DNA from: Pseudomonas fulva
GTDB lineage: Bacteria; Pseudomonadota; Gammaproteobacteria; Pseudomonadales; Pseudomonadaceae
Length of the DNA stretch: 37,186 bases
Direction of reading: 5' to 3'
Assembly (NCBI RefSeq): GCF_015680705.1
Contig: NZ_JADNYP010000023.1
Span: forward strand, 1 to 37,186
The notes beneath the pieces are model-generated. The model did not search any database and had not been told where the DNA came from. It saw only the letters and a list, made by a program, of their open reading frames with translations. This document shows, one piece after another, positions 7,830 to 16,469 of this stretch. Each line of letters starts with the position of its first letter. Positions within the stretch are counted from its first letter, which is position 1. The position numbers and the translations under genes were made by a program.

Positions 7830-9227
7830 TCAGCCCGCTTCGACAGCGCGTTCGGTTTCACGCCTGGCGCTTGGGTCACGGATCAGCAGGCTGACCAGCA
7901 CGAAGCTCGCCAGGCCCAGGCTCAGGCTGTAGTAGACCGGAGTGTTGGCTTCCAGGCCGTCCTTGAACATGAACACCAGCGCCGTCAGGCAGCCGATGCT
8001 CATGCTGGCGATGGCGCCGGCGGTGGTGGCGCGTTTCCAGTAGATGGCGCCAAGCATCGGCACCAGGATGCCGCCGACCAGCAGGTTGTAGGCCAGGGTG
8101 AGAGCGCCGATCACATCATTGACGACCAGTGCGATACCCAGCACCAGCAATCCGGTCAGCAACGTGAACAGGCGGGTCATGCCCAGGCTCGACTCACGTC
8201 CGTTGCGCAGGCGCGGCAGCAAGTCTTCGGTGATGGTGGTCGAAGCAGCCAGCAGGCCGGCACTGGCGGTGGACATCATGGCCGCCAGCGCGGCGGCGAT
8301 CACCAGGCCACGGATGCCATCGGGCAGCGCGTTCTGCACGATGCTGGCGAAAGCGTTGTTCGGTGAGTCCAGATCCGGTAGCAGCACCTTGGCGCACATG
8401 CCGATCAGCGCGCCGACCACGCCGTAGATCAGGCAGTACAGACCGGCCAGGCTGCCGGCGACCCTGGCCACGCCCTCACTGCGCGCGGTGAACACTCGCT
8501 GCCAGATGTCCTGGCCGATGAGGATGCCGAAGAAGTAGATCAGGAAGTAGGTGACGATGGTGTCGTAGCCGATGCTGGTCAGGCTGAAGGCGCTGGCGGG
8601 CAGGCGCGCGGCCAGCTCGTCCCAGCCACCGACGCGGTACAGGCAGATCGGCAGGAGGATGAACATCAGACCCACGGTCTTGATCACGAACTGCACGATA
8701 TCGGTGAGGGTCAGCGACCACATCCCGCCAATGCTGGAATAGACCACCACTACTCCACCGCCCAGCAAGATCGAGGCCCAGAACGGCAGGCTGAACAAAA
8801 CCTGCAGCACGGTGCCGATGGCCAGGGTCGAGACCACGCCGATCATCAGCGCATAGGCGAACATGATCACCGCGCTGGCTTGGCGAGCCATGGGCGTGTA
8901 GCGCCGCTCGAGGACCTGGGTGACAGTGAAGATCCGCAGCTTCAGCAGCGGTCGGGCCAACACCAGGTTGAGCACGATGATGCCCGCGCCCAGCGCAGCG
9001 CACAGCCAGAAGCCCGACAGGCCATGTACATAGCCTAGGCGCACGGTGCCGACGGTGGCTGCGCCGCCCAGCACCGTGGCGGCCATGGTGCCCATGTAGA
9101 AGGCTGGGCCCAGGTTGCGCCCGGCGACCAGGAATTCTTCCTGATTACGCGCCCGGCGCATGCCGTACCAGCCCAACAGCAACATGCCGAACACGTACAC
9201 GAAGACGACAAGGATATCCAGGACCAT
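7830..9227 (-). CDS. Sodium:solute symporter (SSS family)
   Basis: This 465-residue inner-membrane protein has about 13 hydrophobic segments and SSS-family signatures: an N-terminal AGRNLGPAF loop, the central GGMWSLTLTDIVQF segment and AAALAAMMSTASAGLLAAS near the middle of the second half, where Na+ ligands lie. It should import an organic solute with Na+. The open frame extends 21 residues upstream, but MVLDILVVFVYVFG is the normal SSS beginning. It sits 40 bp before the decarboxylase gene, so its cargo may be arginine or, given the exported oxidase and RidA, the 2-oxo acid made outside the membrane. Confidence 0.92.
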   Translation of the reverse strand: MVLDILVVFVYVFGMLLLGWYGMRRARNQEEFLVAGRNLGPAFYMGTMAATVLGGAATVGTVRLGYVHGLSGFWLCAALGAGIIVLNLVLARPLLKLRIFTVTQVLERRYTPMARQASAVIMFAYALMIGVVSTLAIGTVLQVLFSLPFWASILLGGGVVVVYSSIGGMWSLTLTDIVQFVIKTVGLMFILLPICLYRVGGWDELAARLPASAFSLTSIGYDTIVTYFLIYFFGILIGQDIWQRVFTARSEGVARVAGSLAGLYCLIYGVVGALIGMCAKVLLPDLDSPNNAFASIVQNALPDGIRGLVIAAALAAMMSTASAGLLAASTTITEDLLPRLRNGRESSLGMTRLFTLLTGLLVLGIALVVNDVIGALTLAYNLLVGGILVPMLGAIYWKRATTAGAIASMSIGCLTALVFMFKDGLEANTPVYYSLSLGLASFVLVSLLIRDPSARRETERAVEAG

Positions 9228-9309
9228 GCTCTTATTCTCGTTTATCTGGAAAGTGCCCAGGCACAGGCGCGCCTGGAACCGGCAAGCCAATCAGCAGCTT
9301 GAGGCGATG

Positions 9310-9530
9310 TCACAAGGTGTGGATGCCTTCGCCGCGCATCGAGGCGTCATGCCGGTCTACCAGCGGGGTCTGGAGCGAGGTAGCAATATTGGGGAGATGC
9401 CGAGCAAAGCGGCGTCGGGCCGATCCAGCTCTTCGAATGACTGCACCCGAGGCAGCGATAGCACAATGGCGATACCGCCGAGACGGGTTGTTTGATTGCA
9501 GCCCAAGGGCTGACTCAGGGTCTTGTCCAT
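9310..9530 (-). pseudogene. Truncated guanidinobutyrase/agmatinase remnant
   Basis: From an ATG at 9530 preceded by a GAGG site, the minus strand reads MDKTLSQPLGCNQ, TTRLGGIAIVLSLPRVQSF, EELDRPDAALLGI, then stops at a TAG after a frame change. This closely resembles the N terminus of Pseudomonas guanidinobutyrase/agmatinase (MDK-L-QPLG-N--PR-GGIA---RLP----). In the next frame NIATSLQ follows, matching the family's D-IATSLRSG segment, then the frame ends with TGA at 9310. The remaining ~250 residues, with the metal-binding core, are absent, so it cannot encode an enzyme. The likely cause is a frameshift plus large internal deletion. It lies at the head of the ketoarginine-type operon, which supports the assignment. 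This is the main content of the 440-bp gap between the symporter and fdhE. Confidence 0.7.
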
Positions 9531-9668
9531 GAGTGGCCTCGCATTGTTGTAATTGATATGCGGCCATTCTGGTAACGTCCCGCAGCCAGAAGAATCGCTG
9601 GGGACAAAAAATCAGTTCAGGATTTTCTAAACTATCGTCAGGCGCTTGCCCCTCAGGAGCACGCGCCT

Positions 9669-10595
9669 TCAGTCGCCGACAATGAACAAAGGGTTGTAAC
9701 CGCTGCGCTGGTAGCTGCCCTGCTCGGCCAGCAGCATATCCAGGGCAAGGCTGGCCAGATCGTCGGCGATCGGCTCGGCGCGCCCCTGGAGCTGACGTTG
9801 CATCAGTTTGAGATAGTGCTGGCAATGTCCGCACGCTTCGGCCTGAACTGGCAGGTACGGCCTGCCCTGCTCGTTGTCCAGGCCAAGGTACGACAGCTCG
9901 CCGCCGTGATCGCAAACGCTGCAGCGCACGCGCTCCAGATGCCATTGGCTCGAGCAGAGGCTGCAATACAGGTAGCGCAGGCCATCGCGCGGCTGCTCGT
10001 CATGGACCACGCTGGCGACCGGCGCCGAGCCGCAACAGGGGCACAAGCCTTGAGCCTTGCGCTCTGGCCTTTGCGGCGCGCGAGGCAACGCCAGGGCCAG
10101 GCGCACCCAGGCGACCTGCAGCGCCGCCGCCACCAGAGGCATCAAGCCGCGGTTGGCGCGTTCGCCGGGCCGGCCTTCGAGCACATCGTCGGCCAGGCTC
10201 TGCAGCAGGGCTGGCGACGCTGCTCGCAAAGCCTCCAGCAATGGCCGCTGGGCCGCGCCCACGTGCAAGGCCAACGACTCGAGAATGGCCATAAGATCCG
10301 TCTGCCAATCGACCACGCGTCGCAACGTCTGGAAGCCCAATGCCGGCAGGCCATGCTCCAGGGCCTGGTCGAAAGCGCCTTCGCCTGGCTGCCAAGCAGG
10401 CCTGGCGGCCTGCAAGGCCTGATCCTGGGCTTCTACCAGCCGGGCCATGAACGCCAGGAACTCATCCAGTTCCGGCACCTGCACGACAAGCTCGCGCAGC
10501 CGCAATGCCCGCCGACGAAAGACCTGGTCATTGGGCAGCAATACCTGAGGGGCCTCGAGCGTGCCGGTTGGCGCCTGACCGAATACGTGTTCCAC
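9669..10595 (-). CDS. fdhE: Formate dehydrogenase accessory protein FdhE
   Basis: FdhE is a cytoplasmic rubredoxin-like protein needed for assembly of the exported formate dehydrogenase. The 308-residue product has a helical N-terminal half and a C-terminal half with four cysteine pairs: CPCC (185-188), CSLC (211-214), CSVC (225-228) and CGHC (255-258), the expected Fe-binding ligands. An open frame continues upstream into the fdoI region, but GTG at 10595, preceded by AGGAG, gives the family length (about 309 residues in E. coli). It follows fdoI by about 80 bp and is probably co-transcribed. selA and selB, which often follow fdhE in pseudomonads, are not here. Confidence 0.93.
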   Translation of the reverse strand: MEHVFGQAPTGTLEAPQVLLPNDQVFRRRALRLRELVVQVPELDEFLAFMARLVEAQDQALQAARPAWQPGEGAFDQALEHGLPALGFQTLRRVVDWQTDLMAILESLALHVGAAQRPLLEALRAASPALLQSLADDVLEGRPGERANRGLMPLVAAALQVAWVRLALALPRAPQRPERKAQGLCPCCGSAPVASVVHDEQPRDGLRYLYCSLCSSQWHLERVRCSVCDHGGELSYLGLDNEQGRPYLPVQAEACGHCQHYLKLMQRQLQGRAEPIADDLASLALDMLLAEQGSYQRSGYNPLFIVGD

Positions 10596-10677
10596 GCGAA
10601 CTCCTGTGAGCGTACTTTCAATGATTGCAATGCCTTGCCAGGTTCGCCAACGCTGCAGAATCGCTGGCGATCCCGGC

Positions 10678-11373
10678 TCAGCGCCGTTTCGGCTGCGGCG
10701 GATCGCTGGGCCCCGGCAGCTGGCTGTCATCGCCCTTGCGTTCGCCACGCATGATCTGCTCGTACCACAGCCCATGATGGTGCTTGGCCCAGGCATGGCT
10801 GACTCGCCCCTGGGTCATGGCGCGTATCGAACCTTTGACCCAGATGGCCGAATAGATATGGATGATGAGCGTGATGATCGCCACGAAGGCCGCGTAGCCG
10901 TGGATCATCGCTGACCAGCGCAACAGTTCGCGCGGCATCTGGTCGGCAAAATAGGGCCGCCAGATGATCACCCCGGTCACCAGCAGCACTGGAACACAAG
11001 CCAGGAACAACCAGTAGACCGCCTTCTGTCCGGCGTTGTTCTGCCCCACCGGCGGCAGCTTCTCGTCGCGGTTGCTCAGTACGTCACCGATCTGCTTGAT
11101 CCACTGGATATCGTAGGAACGGAACAGGTTGGCGCGCATGAAGCGTATCGCCTGGATGGCGAAGAACACCGACATGAAGATACCGATGAACGGATGCACG
11201 ATCCGGGTTTCACCGGGGCCGCCGAACAGTCCGGTCAAGCCGAAGAAGACCGGATGGAACAGCGCCAGGCCACTGAGGCTCAACAGCACGAAACAGGCCG
11301 CGATCAGCCAATGGTTGGTGCGCGACCACCAGCCATAGCGCAGGATGCCTTTGCGCACGTTGGAATGACTCAT
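10678..11373 (-). CDS. fdoI: Formate dehydrogenase gamma subunit, cytochrome b556
   Basis: This 231-residue membrane subunit carries b-type hemes and passes electrons from the periplasmic catalytic subunits to quinone. It has four hydrophobic segments, with histidines in RTNHWLIAACF, in HPFIGIFMSVFF, in MIHGYAAF and in LIIHIYSAIW as likely heme ligands. MSHSNVRKGILRYGWW is the usual N terminus; the frame stays open for 56 further residues that belong to the fdoH coding region in another frame. Its ATG overlaps the fdoH stop codon (ATGA), indicating translational coupling. Confidence 0.93.
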   Translation of the reverse strand: MSHSNVRKGILRYGWWSRTNHWLIAACFVLLSLSGLALFHPVFFGLTGLFGGPGETRIVHPFIGIFMSVFFAIQAIRFMRANLFRSYDIQWIKQIGDVLSNRDEKLPPVGQNNAGQKAVYWLFLACVPVLLVTGVIIWRPYFADQMPRELLRWSAMIHGYAAFVAIITLIIHIYSAIWVKGSIRAMTQGRVSHAWAKHHHGLWYEQIMRGERKGDDSQLPGPSDPPQPKRR

Positions 11374-12305
11374 GGTCGATCCTCCCCTCGGCGGTTCTCT
11401 TCGAGCGCATCGGCGGACTTGGTCGGGTCGGGGTCGTCCTCGGGTTCCTCCTTCGGGCCCTTGATGATGTAGTGGAAGAACCCGGCCATCACCGATACCC
11501 CGAGCGCCACCGACATCAAGGGTTTGGTGATGCCTTTCCACATGTCCACCACCGGGCTGATGTGCGGGTCATTGGGCAACCCGCTGTAGATCTCCGGCTT
11601 GTCGGCGTGCTGCAGCACATACATGACATGCGTTCCGCCAACCCCGGCCGGATCATAGACGCCAGCATTCTCGTAGCCACGCTTCTTGAGGTACTCGACC
11701 CGCTGGTCGGCACGATCGTGCATGGCTTGCTTGGTACCGAACATGATCGCCGAGGTCGGACAGCTTTTCACGCACGCCGGCTCCAGCCCGTTGAACACCC
11801 TGTCCGAGCACAGGGTGCACTTGTAGGCCTTGTTGTCTTGCTTGGACACGCGCGGAATGTTGAAAGGACAGCCGGCCACGCAGTAGCCGCAGCCAATGCA
11901 GTGCTCGGAGTTGAAGTCGACGATGCCGTTGGCGTACTGCACGATGGCCCCAGGCGACGGACAAGCCTTCAGGCAGCCGGGATCGGCGCAGTGCATGCAG
12001 TTGTCCTTGCGGATCAGCCATTCCAGTTCGCCCTGCTCGTTCTCGTATTCGCTGAAGCGCATCACTTCGAAGGACGAAGGGCTCAGGTCCTGAGGGTTGT
12101 TGTAGGTACCGTCGCACTCGCCTACCTCGTCGCGCAGGTCGTTCCATTCCGAGCAGGCGACCTGGCAGGCCTTGCAGCCGATGCACAGTGATACATCGAT
12201 CAGCTTGGCCACAGGTTCGACGCCGCCGCTGCGAATCTGCGGCGACTGTTCGAGAGTGGCCGAGCGTCGGATGAAGTTCTGGGTGTTCATTTGATCGCCG
12301 CGCAT
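11370..12305 (-). CDS. fdoH: Formate dehydrogenase beta subunit, four [4Fe-4S] clusters
   Basis: The 311-residue iron-sulfur subunit relays electrons from FdoG to the cytochrome b subunit. It contains four cysteine groups: CIGCKACQVAC, CMHCADPGCLKAC, CIGCGYCVAGC and CTLCSDR followed by ACVKSC, each supporting one [4Fe-4S] cluster. One hydrophobic anchor (LMSVALGVSVMAGFFHYII) lies near the C terminus, as in FdnH/FdoH. Its ATG overlaps the fdoG stop (TGATG) and GGAGG precedes it, so I used the first methionine. The subunit has no signal peptide and is expected to be co-exported with FdoG through Tat. Confidence 0.95.
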   Translation of the reverse strand: MRGDQMNTQNFIRRSATLEQSPQIRSGGVEPVAKLIDVSLCIGCKACQVACSEWNDLRDEVGECDGTYNNPQDLSPSSFEVMRFSEYENEQGELEWLIRKDNCMHCADPGCLKACPSPGAIVQYANGIVDFNSEHCIGCGYCVAGCPFNIPRVSKQDNKAYKCTLCSDRVFNGLEPACVKSCPTSAIMFGTKQAMHDRADQRVEYLKKRGYENAGVYDPAGVGGTHVMYVLQHADKPEIYSGLPNDPHISPVVDMWKGITKPLMSVALGVSVMAGFFHYIIKGPKEEPEDDPDPTKSADALEENRRGEDRP

Positions 12306-15300
12306 CAGGCACTTCCTCCAATCTTCTCGATGTTCACCAGGAACGACTTGAACTCTGGTGTCTGGGTATTACCGTCCCCCACGAATGGCGTCAGGGTGTT
12401 GGTCAGGTGAGCCTTGCGGGCCACCCCTGTATAGCCCCAGTGGATCGGAATGCCGACCTGATGCACCGTGCGCCCGTCGATCTGCAGCGGTACCAGCCGC
12501 TTGGTGACCACGGCCACCGCTTCGATGAAGCCGCGCTTGGAGCGGACCCGGACGCGGTCCCCGGCCTTGATCCCGAGTTCGTTGCCAAGCGCCTCGCCGA
12601 TTTCCACGAGCTTTTCCGGCTGCATGATTGCGTTGAGCCGTGCATGCGTGGTCCAGAAATGGAAATGCTCGGTCAAACGATAGGTCGTCGCCGCATAGGG
12701 AAACTCCTTGTTGTCACCAAAGTGCTGGCGATCCTCGGCGAAGACCCGGGCCACGGGGTTATGGACCGCAAGGGCATTGCCTGGATGCAATGGATTGCCA
12801 TCGATGGGCGATTCGAGCGGCTCGTAGTGTTCCGGGAACGGCCCCTCACCCAGCCACTCGCTGGAAAAGAAGTGCCCGGTGCCGCTTTCAGTGAGGATGA
12901 ACGGGCCGACGTTGTCCTTGGGCGGCGCGGTGACCGGATAGTCCGGGATGTCGGCGCCGACCCAGCGCTCGCCGCTCCACCAGACCAGGCGCTTGTGCAT
13001 GGCCCAGGGGGTGCCGTCGGGGCGAGCCGAGGCACGGTTGTAGAGCACCCGGCGATTGAGCGGCCAGGCCCATGCCCAGTTCAAGGTGGTGCCATTGTTG
13101 AAGGGGTCGGAGTTGTCGCGGCGATCCATCTGGTTGCCCTGTTCGGTCCAGGCGCCCGAATAGATCCAGCAACCGCAGGCGGTGGTACCGTCGTTGCGCA
13201 GTTCGCCGAAATCGTTGAGCAGTTGACCCTTGGGCCGGATGACCCGGCCCTGCCCATCGTCGATATCGGCCAGGGCCCGGCCGTTGTACTCCATGGCCAG
13301 CTCGTCGGCACCGGGCTCCTCCAGGTCGCTGTAGCGCCAGGTCAGGTTGAGAATCGGATCGGGGAAGGCGCCGCCCTCTTCCTGGTAGAGCTTGCGCAAG
13401 CGGTTGAACAAGGCGCCCATGATCGCGGTGTCGGGACGTGCCTGGCCTGGCGGCGGCGCGGCCCTGAAATGCCACTGCAGCCAGCGTGAACTGTTGGTGA
13501 TCGAGCCGTTGTCCTCGGCGAAGCAGGTAGTCGGCAGGCGGAACACCTGGGTCTGGATCTGGCTTGGATCGACATCGTTGAAGGTGCCCTGGTTCTTCCA
13601 GAATTCGCCGGTCTCGGTGGCCAGCGGATCCATGATGCAAAGGAACTTGAGTTTGGACAGCGCGTCGCTGACCTTGGCCTTGTTGGGGAAGGCGGCGAGG
13701 ATGTTGAAGCCTTGGCAGAAGGCCCCCGTCATCTTGCCCAAGGTCATGTCGTTGATGGCGTAGAGCACGTCATACAAGGGTTCGCTGAGCTTGGGCAGCC
13801 AGTGATAGCACCAGTCGTTTTCGGCGGTGGCCGCATCGCCCCACCAGGCTTTCATCAAGCTGACGAAGAAACGATCGTAGTATTTCCAGTAGGATACCTG
13901 GTTAGGCAGTTGCGGCAGCTTGGTGTGTTCCCTGATGTAGTCGTCGTAGTTTTGCAGCTGCACGCCGGCTAGGGTCATGTAGCCCGGCAGCAGGTTCGAC
14001 AGCAGGCCGATATCGGTCAGGCCCTGGATGTTGGAGTGGCCACGCAAGGCATTGACGCCGCCTCCGGGCATGCCCATGTTGCCCAGTAGCAGTTGCACCA
14101 TGCAGCCGGCACGGATTATCTGCGACCCGATCGAATGCTGTGTCCAGCCCAAGGCATAGAGAATGGTCATGGTCTTTCCAGGCGCGGCCGTCTGGGCGAT
14201 CAGGTCCCACAGTTGCAGCACCTTTTCGCGCGGGATGCCGCAAACGTTCTCGACCATCTCCACGGTATAGCGGCGGTAATGCTCGCGCATCAGCTGGAAC
14301 ACGCAGCGCGGATGCTGCAAGGTCGCGTCGACACGCACCTGGCCGTTGGCATCCAGCTCGAAATTCCAGCTTGCCTTGTCGTACTGGTGCCGGCCTTCGT
14401 CGTAGCCGACGAACAGCCCGTTGTCGAAACCGAAGCCCTCCTTCACCAGGTGGCTGGCATCGGTATAGGTGCGCACATACTCGTGCTGGTAGCGATCGTT
14501 TTCGATCAGGTAGGCGATCAGGCCGCCAAGGAAGACGATGTCCGTGCCGGTGCGGATCCAGGCATGGTAGTCCGCCACTGCCGTGGTGCGGTTGTAGCGT
14601 GGATCGATGGAAATCAGGATCGCATCGTTGTGTTCCTTGGCGTGCATGACCCAACGGAAGCCCACCGGATGCGCCTCGGCCGAATTCCCACCCATGGAGA
14701 GGATGACATCAGCGTTACGGATATCGACCCAGTGATTGGTCATGGCACCGCGACCGAATGAAGGGGCAAGACCTGCCACCGTCGGAGCGTGTCAGACGCG
14801 AGCCTGGTTATCCACCTTGAGCATGCCCAGGCTGCGGGCGATCTTCTGGGTGATGTACGCGGTCTCGTTGGTACAGGCCGAAGCGGCAACCATCGAGGTG
14901 GTCATCCAGCGGTTGACCACCCTCCCCTGGTCGTCATGGGTCTCGAAGTGCTGGTCGCGATCGTCCTTCATCAATCGGGCGATGCGGTCGAGCGCTTCAT
15001 CCCAGCCGATGGTCCGCCAATGGTCGGTGCCTGGCTCGCGCACCTGCGGGTACTTCAGGCGCGATTCGCTCTTGATGAAGTCCAGCACCCCAGCACCGCG
15101 CGGGCATAGCGAGCCGCGACTGACCGGGTGGTCCGGATCGCCCTCGACGTGGAAGACCTCGTTGGTGACATTGAGTGCGTCGTCGCCCCGGGTATACAGC
15201 AACATGCCGCAGCCTACCGAACAGTAGGTGCAGACATTGCGGGCAACCTTCGCACCGGTGAGTTTGAAGTAACGAATCGACGCAAGTGCCTCATCCGGGG

Positions 15301-15385
15301 CGAAACCCATCATGGCCATGCTCGAAGCGCCCATTCCGGCGGCACCTAGCTTGAGAAACTGTCGCCGGGATACATTCATGGTCAT
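12305..15385 (-). CDS. fdoG: Formate dehydrogenase alpha subunit, Mo-bisMGD selenoprotein
   Basis: FdoG oxidises formate to CO2 in the periplasm. The frame runs 1026 residues only if the TGA at 14792-14794 is read as selenocysteine (Sec198, in QARV-U-HAPTVAGLAPS), exactly where E. coli FdnG/FdoG carry Sec. The N terminus is a Tat signal (SRRQFLKLG, residues 6-14). A [4Fe-4S] site follows: C52, C55, C59 and C94 (CTYCSVGC and CPRG). The H-A-P-T-V-x-x-L context after Sec is the active-site motif of this group. A hairpin just after the UGA matches a bacterial SECIS element. AGGAGA precedes ATG 15385. Automated tools may split it into two genes; it is one gene. Confidence 0.95.
14765..14791 (-). 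promoter_or_regulatory. Bacterial SECIS element in fdoG mRNA
   Basis: On the coding strand, immediately after the UGA, the sequence contains GGCA, the loop GGTCT and TGCC (14765-14777). The GGUCU apical loop with a GGCA/UGCC stem, about 14 nucleotides after UGA, matches the fdhF/fdnG SECIS bound by SelB. The upstream GACGGT context also resembles E. coli fdnG. This element marks UGA as selenocysteine. Confidence 0.85.
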
Positions 15386-15432
15386 GGATGTCTCCTGATG
15401 CAGTGCAGATCAACGGTTCTCGGTTGACTGTA

Positions 15433-15445
15433 GTCTCATTGAGAC
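15433..15445. promoter_or_regulatory. Perfect palindrome upstream of fdoG
   Basis: GTCTCA-T-TGAGAC is a perfect 6-1-6 dyad, 48-60 bp before the fdoG start codon, in the 226-bp gap that separates fdoG from the end of the preceding operon. It may be an operator for fdo expression or part of a hairpin. I do not recognise it as a known regulator site. I saw no other structure of note in this gap. Confidence 0.35.
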
Positions 15446-15611
15446 AGGTGTCGACGAAGCAACGACCAATGGTCATCCTGGCTCCTGCCTCGATGGCCGC
15501 AGGCCGCGACCGCTCCGCCGGACGGCATCGTCCCGGACCACACCGGATTGGCCGCCGCCGAACCCGGCCGGGTTGCTGCCCGCAGGCCTCGCAATAGCCG
15601 TCGAAGGTCGC

Positions 15612-16469
15612 TCAGAACTGCAGCATTTCCAGCGCCCGGCCGCGACATACCCGCTCCTGCCGGGCGGCGTCCAGGCCCATGCGCGCGAACCACGCCTGGC
15701 TCTCCCGCCACCAGCGCGATACGTCCGGTTGCGATGGCTGGCCCAGATCCGAACTGTAGATGACACCCGGCACCTGACCCAGTACCTGGGAAAAATCCTC
15801 CCAGCCCTGGTAGCCGAGCAGATAGGTCAGCGCCGTCTGCTCGGTATAGACGTTCGGCAGCGCCGCCAGCTCCATCAGCGCCTTGGCATCCAGCCCGGTC
15901 AGGGGGCTGGCCGGCTGGTTGAGCATCAGCCGAGGCACATCCAGCCTGACCGCCGCATCCACCAGCAGGCGCACTTCCTCGGCATTGGCGTGACCGGTGG
16001 AGACCACGATCGGATGGTCCCGGGCCATGCGCAGGATATCCAGGGTCGCCGAGCCCAGGCGCCCGTCCCGGCTGACAGTCAGCGGCCGCACCGGATGGTC
16101 GCGCAGCAAGGCGTGGCCCAACTCGCGCCGCAGCGCCGAGCGATGACTGCGACCGGTGACGGTGGGCAGATGCACGATCAGGCGGGCCGGGCTGTCACCG
16201 TGACAGCATAGCGAGCGCTGGACCACCCGATGATCGATGCCGCCAGCGATCTCGTTGAGCACCACCGAACCGGAAACCGGCAGGCCCTCGCGGCGGGCCT
16301 CCCAAGCCTGCGCCGCCGTGCAGCCCAGGTGGTTCTTGAGCACCACCCAACCGTCTTCCTTGGCATACAGCCGAGCTGCCTGGAGCGCGCCATGGCGACG
16401 GACGAAGGCGTCCGGCCCGGCATGGTAATGCACGTCGATGAACCGCGCCGCGACCAGGGATGTGCTCAT
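15612..16469 (-). CDS. DUF6282-like amidohydrolase-fold protein
   Basis: The 285-residue protein starts with an amidohydrolase-like metal motif, DVHYHAGPD (H14, H16). Further candidate ligands follow in the amidohydrolase order: K45 or H47 in LKNHLG, H100 in IVHLP, H160 in STGHANAEE and D241 in YSSDLGQ. This pattern suggests a metal-dependent hydrolase or lyase on a TIM-barrel, similar to proteins called DUF6282. The substrate is unknown. It is the last gene of the eight-gene operon and its start overlaps the preceding stop by four bases (ATGA), so it belongs to that pathway. Confidence 0.75.
   Translation of the reverse strand: MSTSLVAARFIDVHYHAGPDAFVRRHGALQAARLYAKEDGWVVLKNHLGCTAAQAWEARREGLPVSGSVVLNEIAGGIDHRVVQRSLCCHGDSPARLIVHLPTVTGRSHRSALRRELGHALLRDHPVRPLTVSRDGRLGSATLDILRMARDHPIVVSTGHANAEEVRLLVDAAVRLDVPRLMLNQPASPLTGLDAKALMELAALPNVYTEQTALTYLLGYQGWEDFSQVLGQVPGVIYSSDLGQPSQPDVSRWWRESQAWFARMGLDAARQERVCRGRALEMLQF

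Noticed and set aside
12305..15385. Reading the two halves of fdoG as a frameshifted or nonsense-mutated pseudogene
   Set aside because: The stop is TGA at the exact Sec position, followed by a SECIS hairpin; the frame is otherwise intact.
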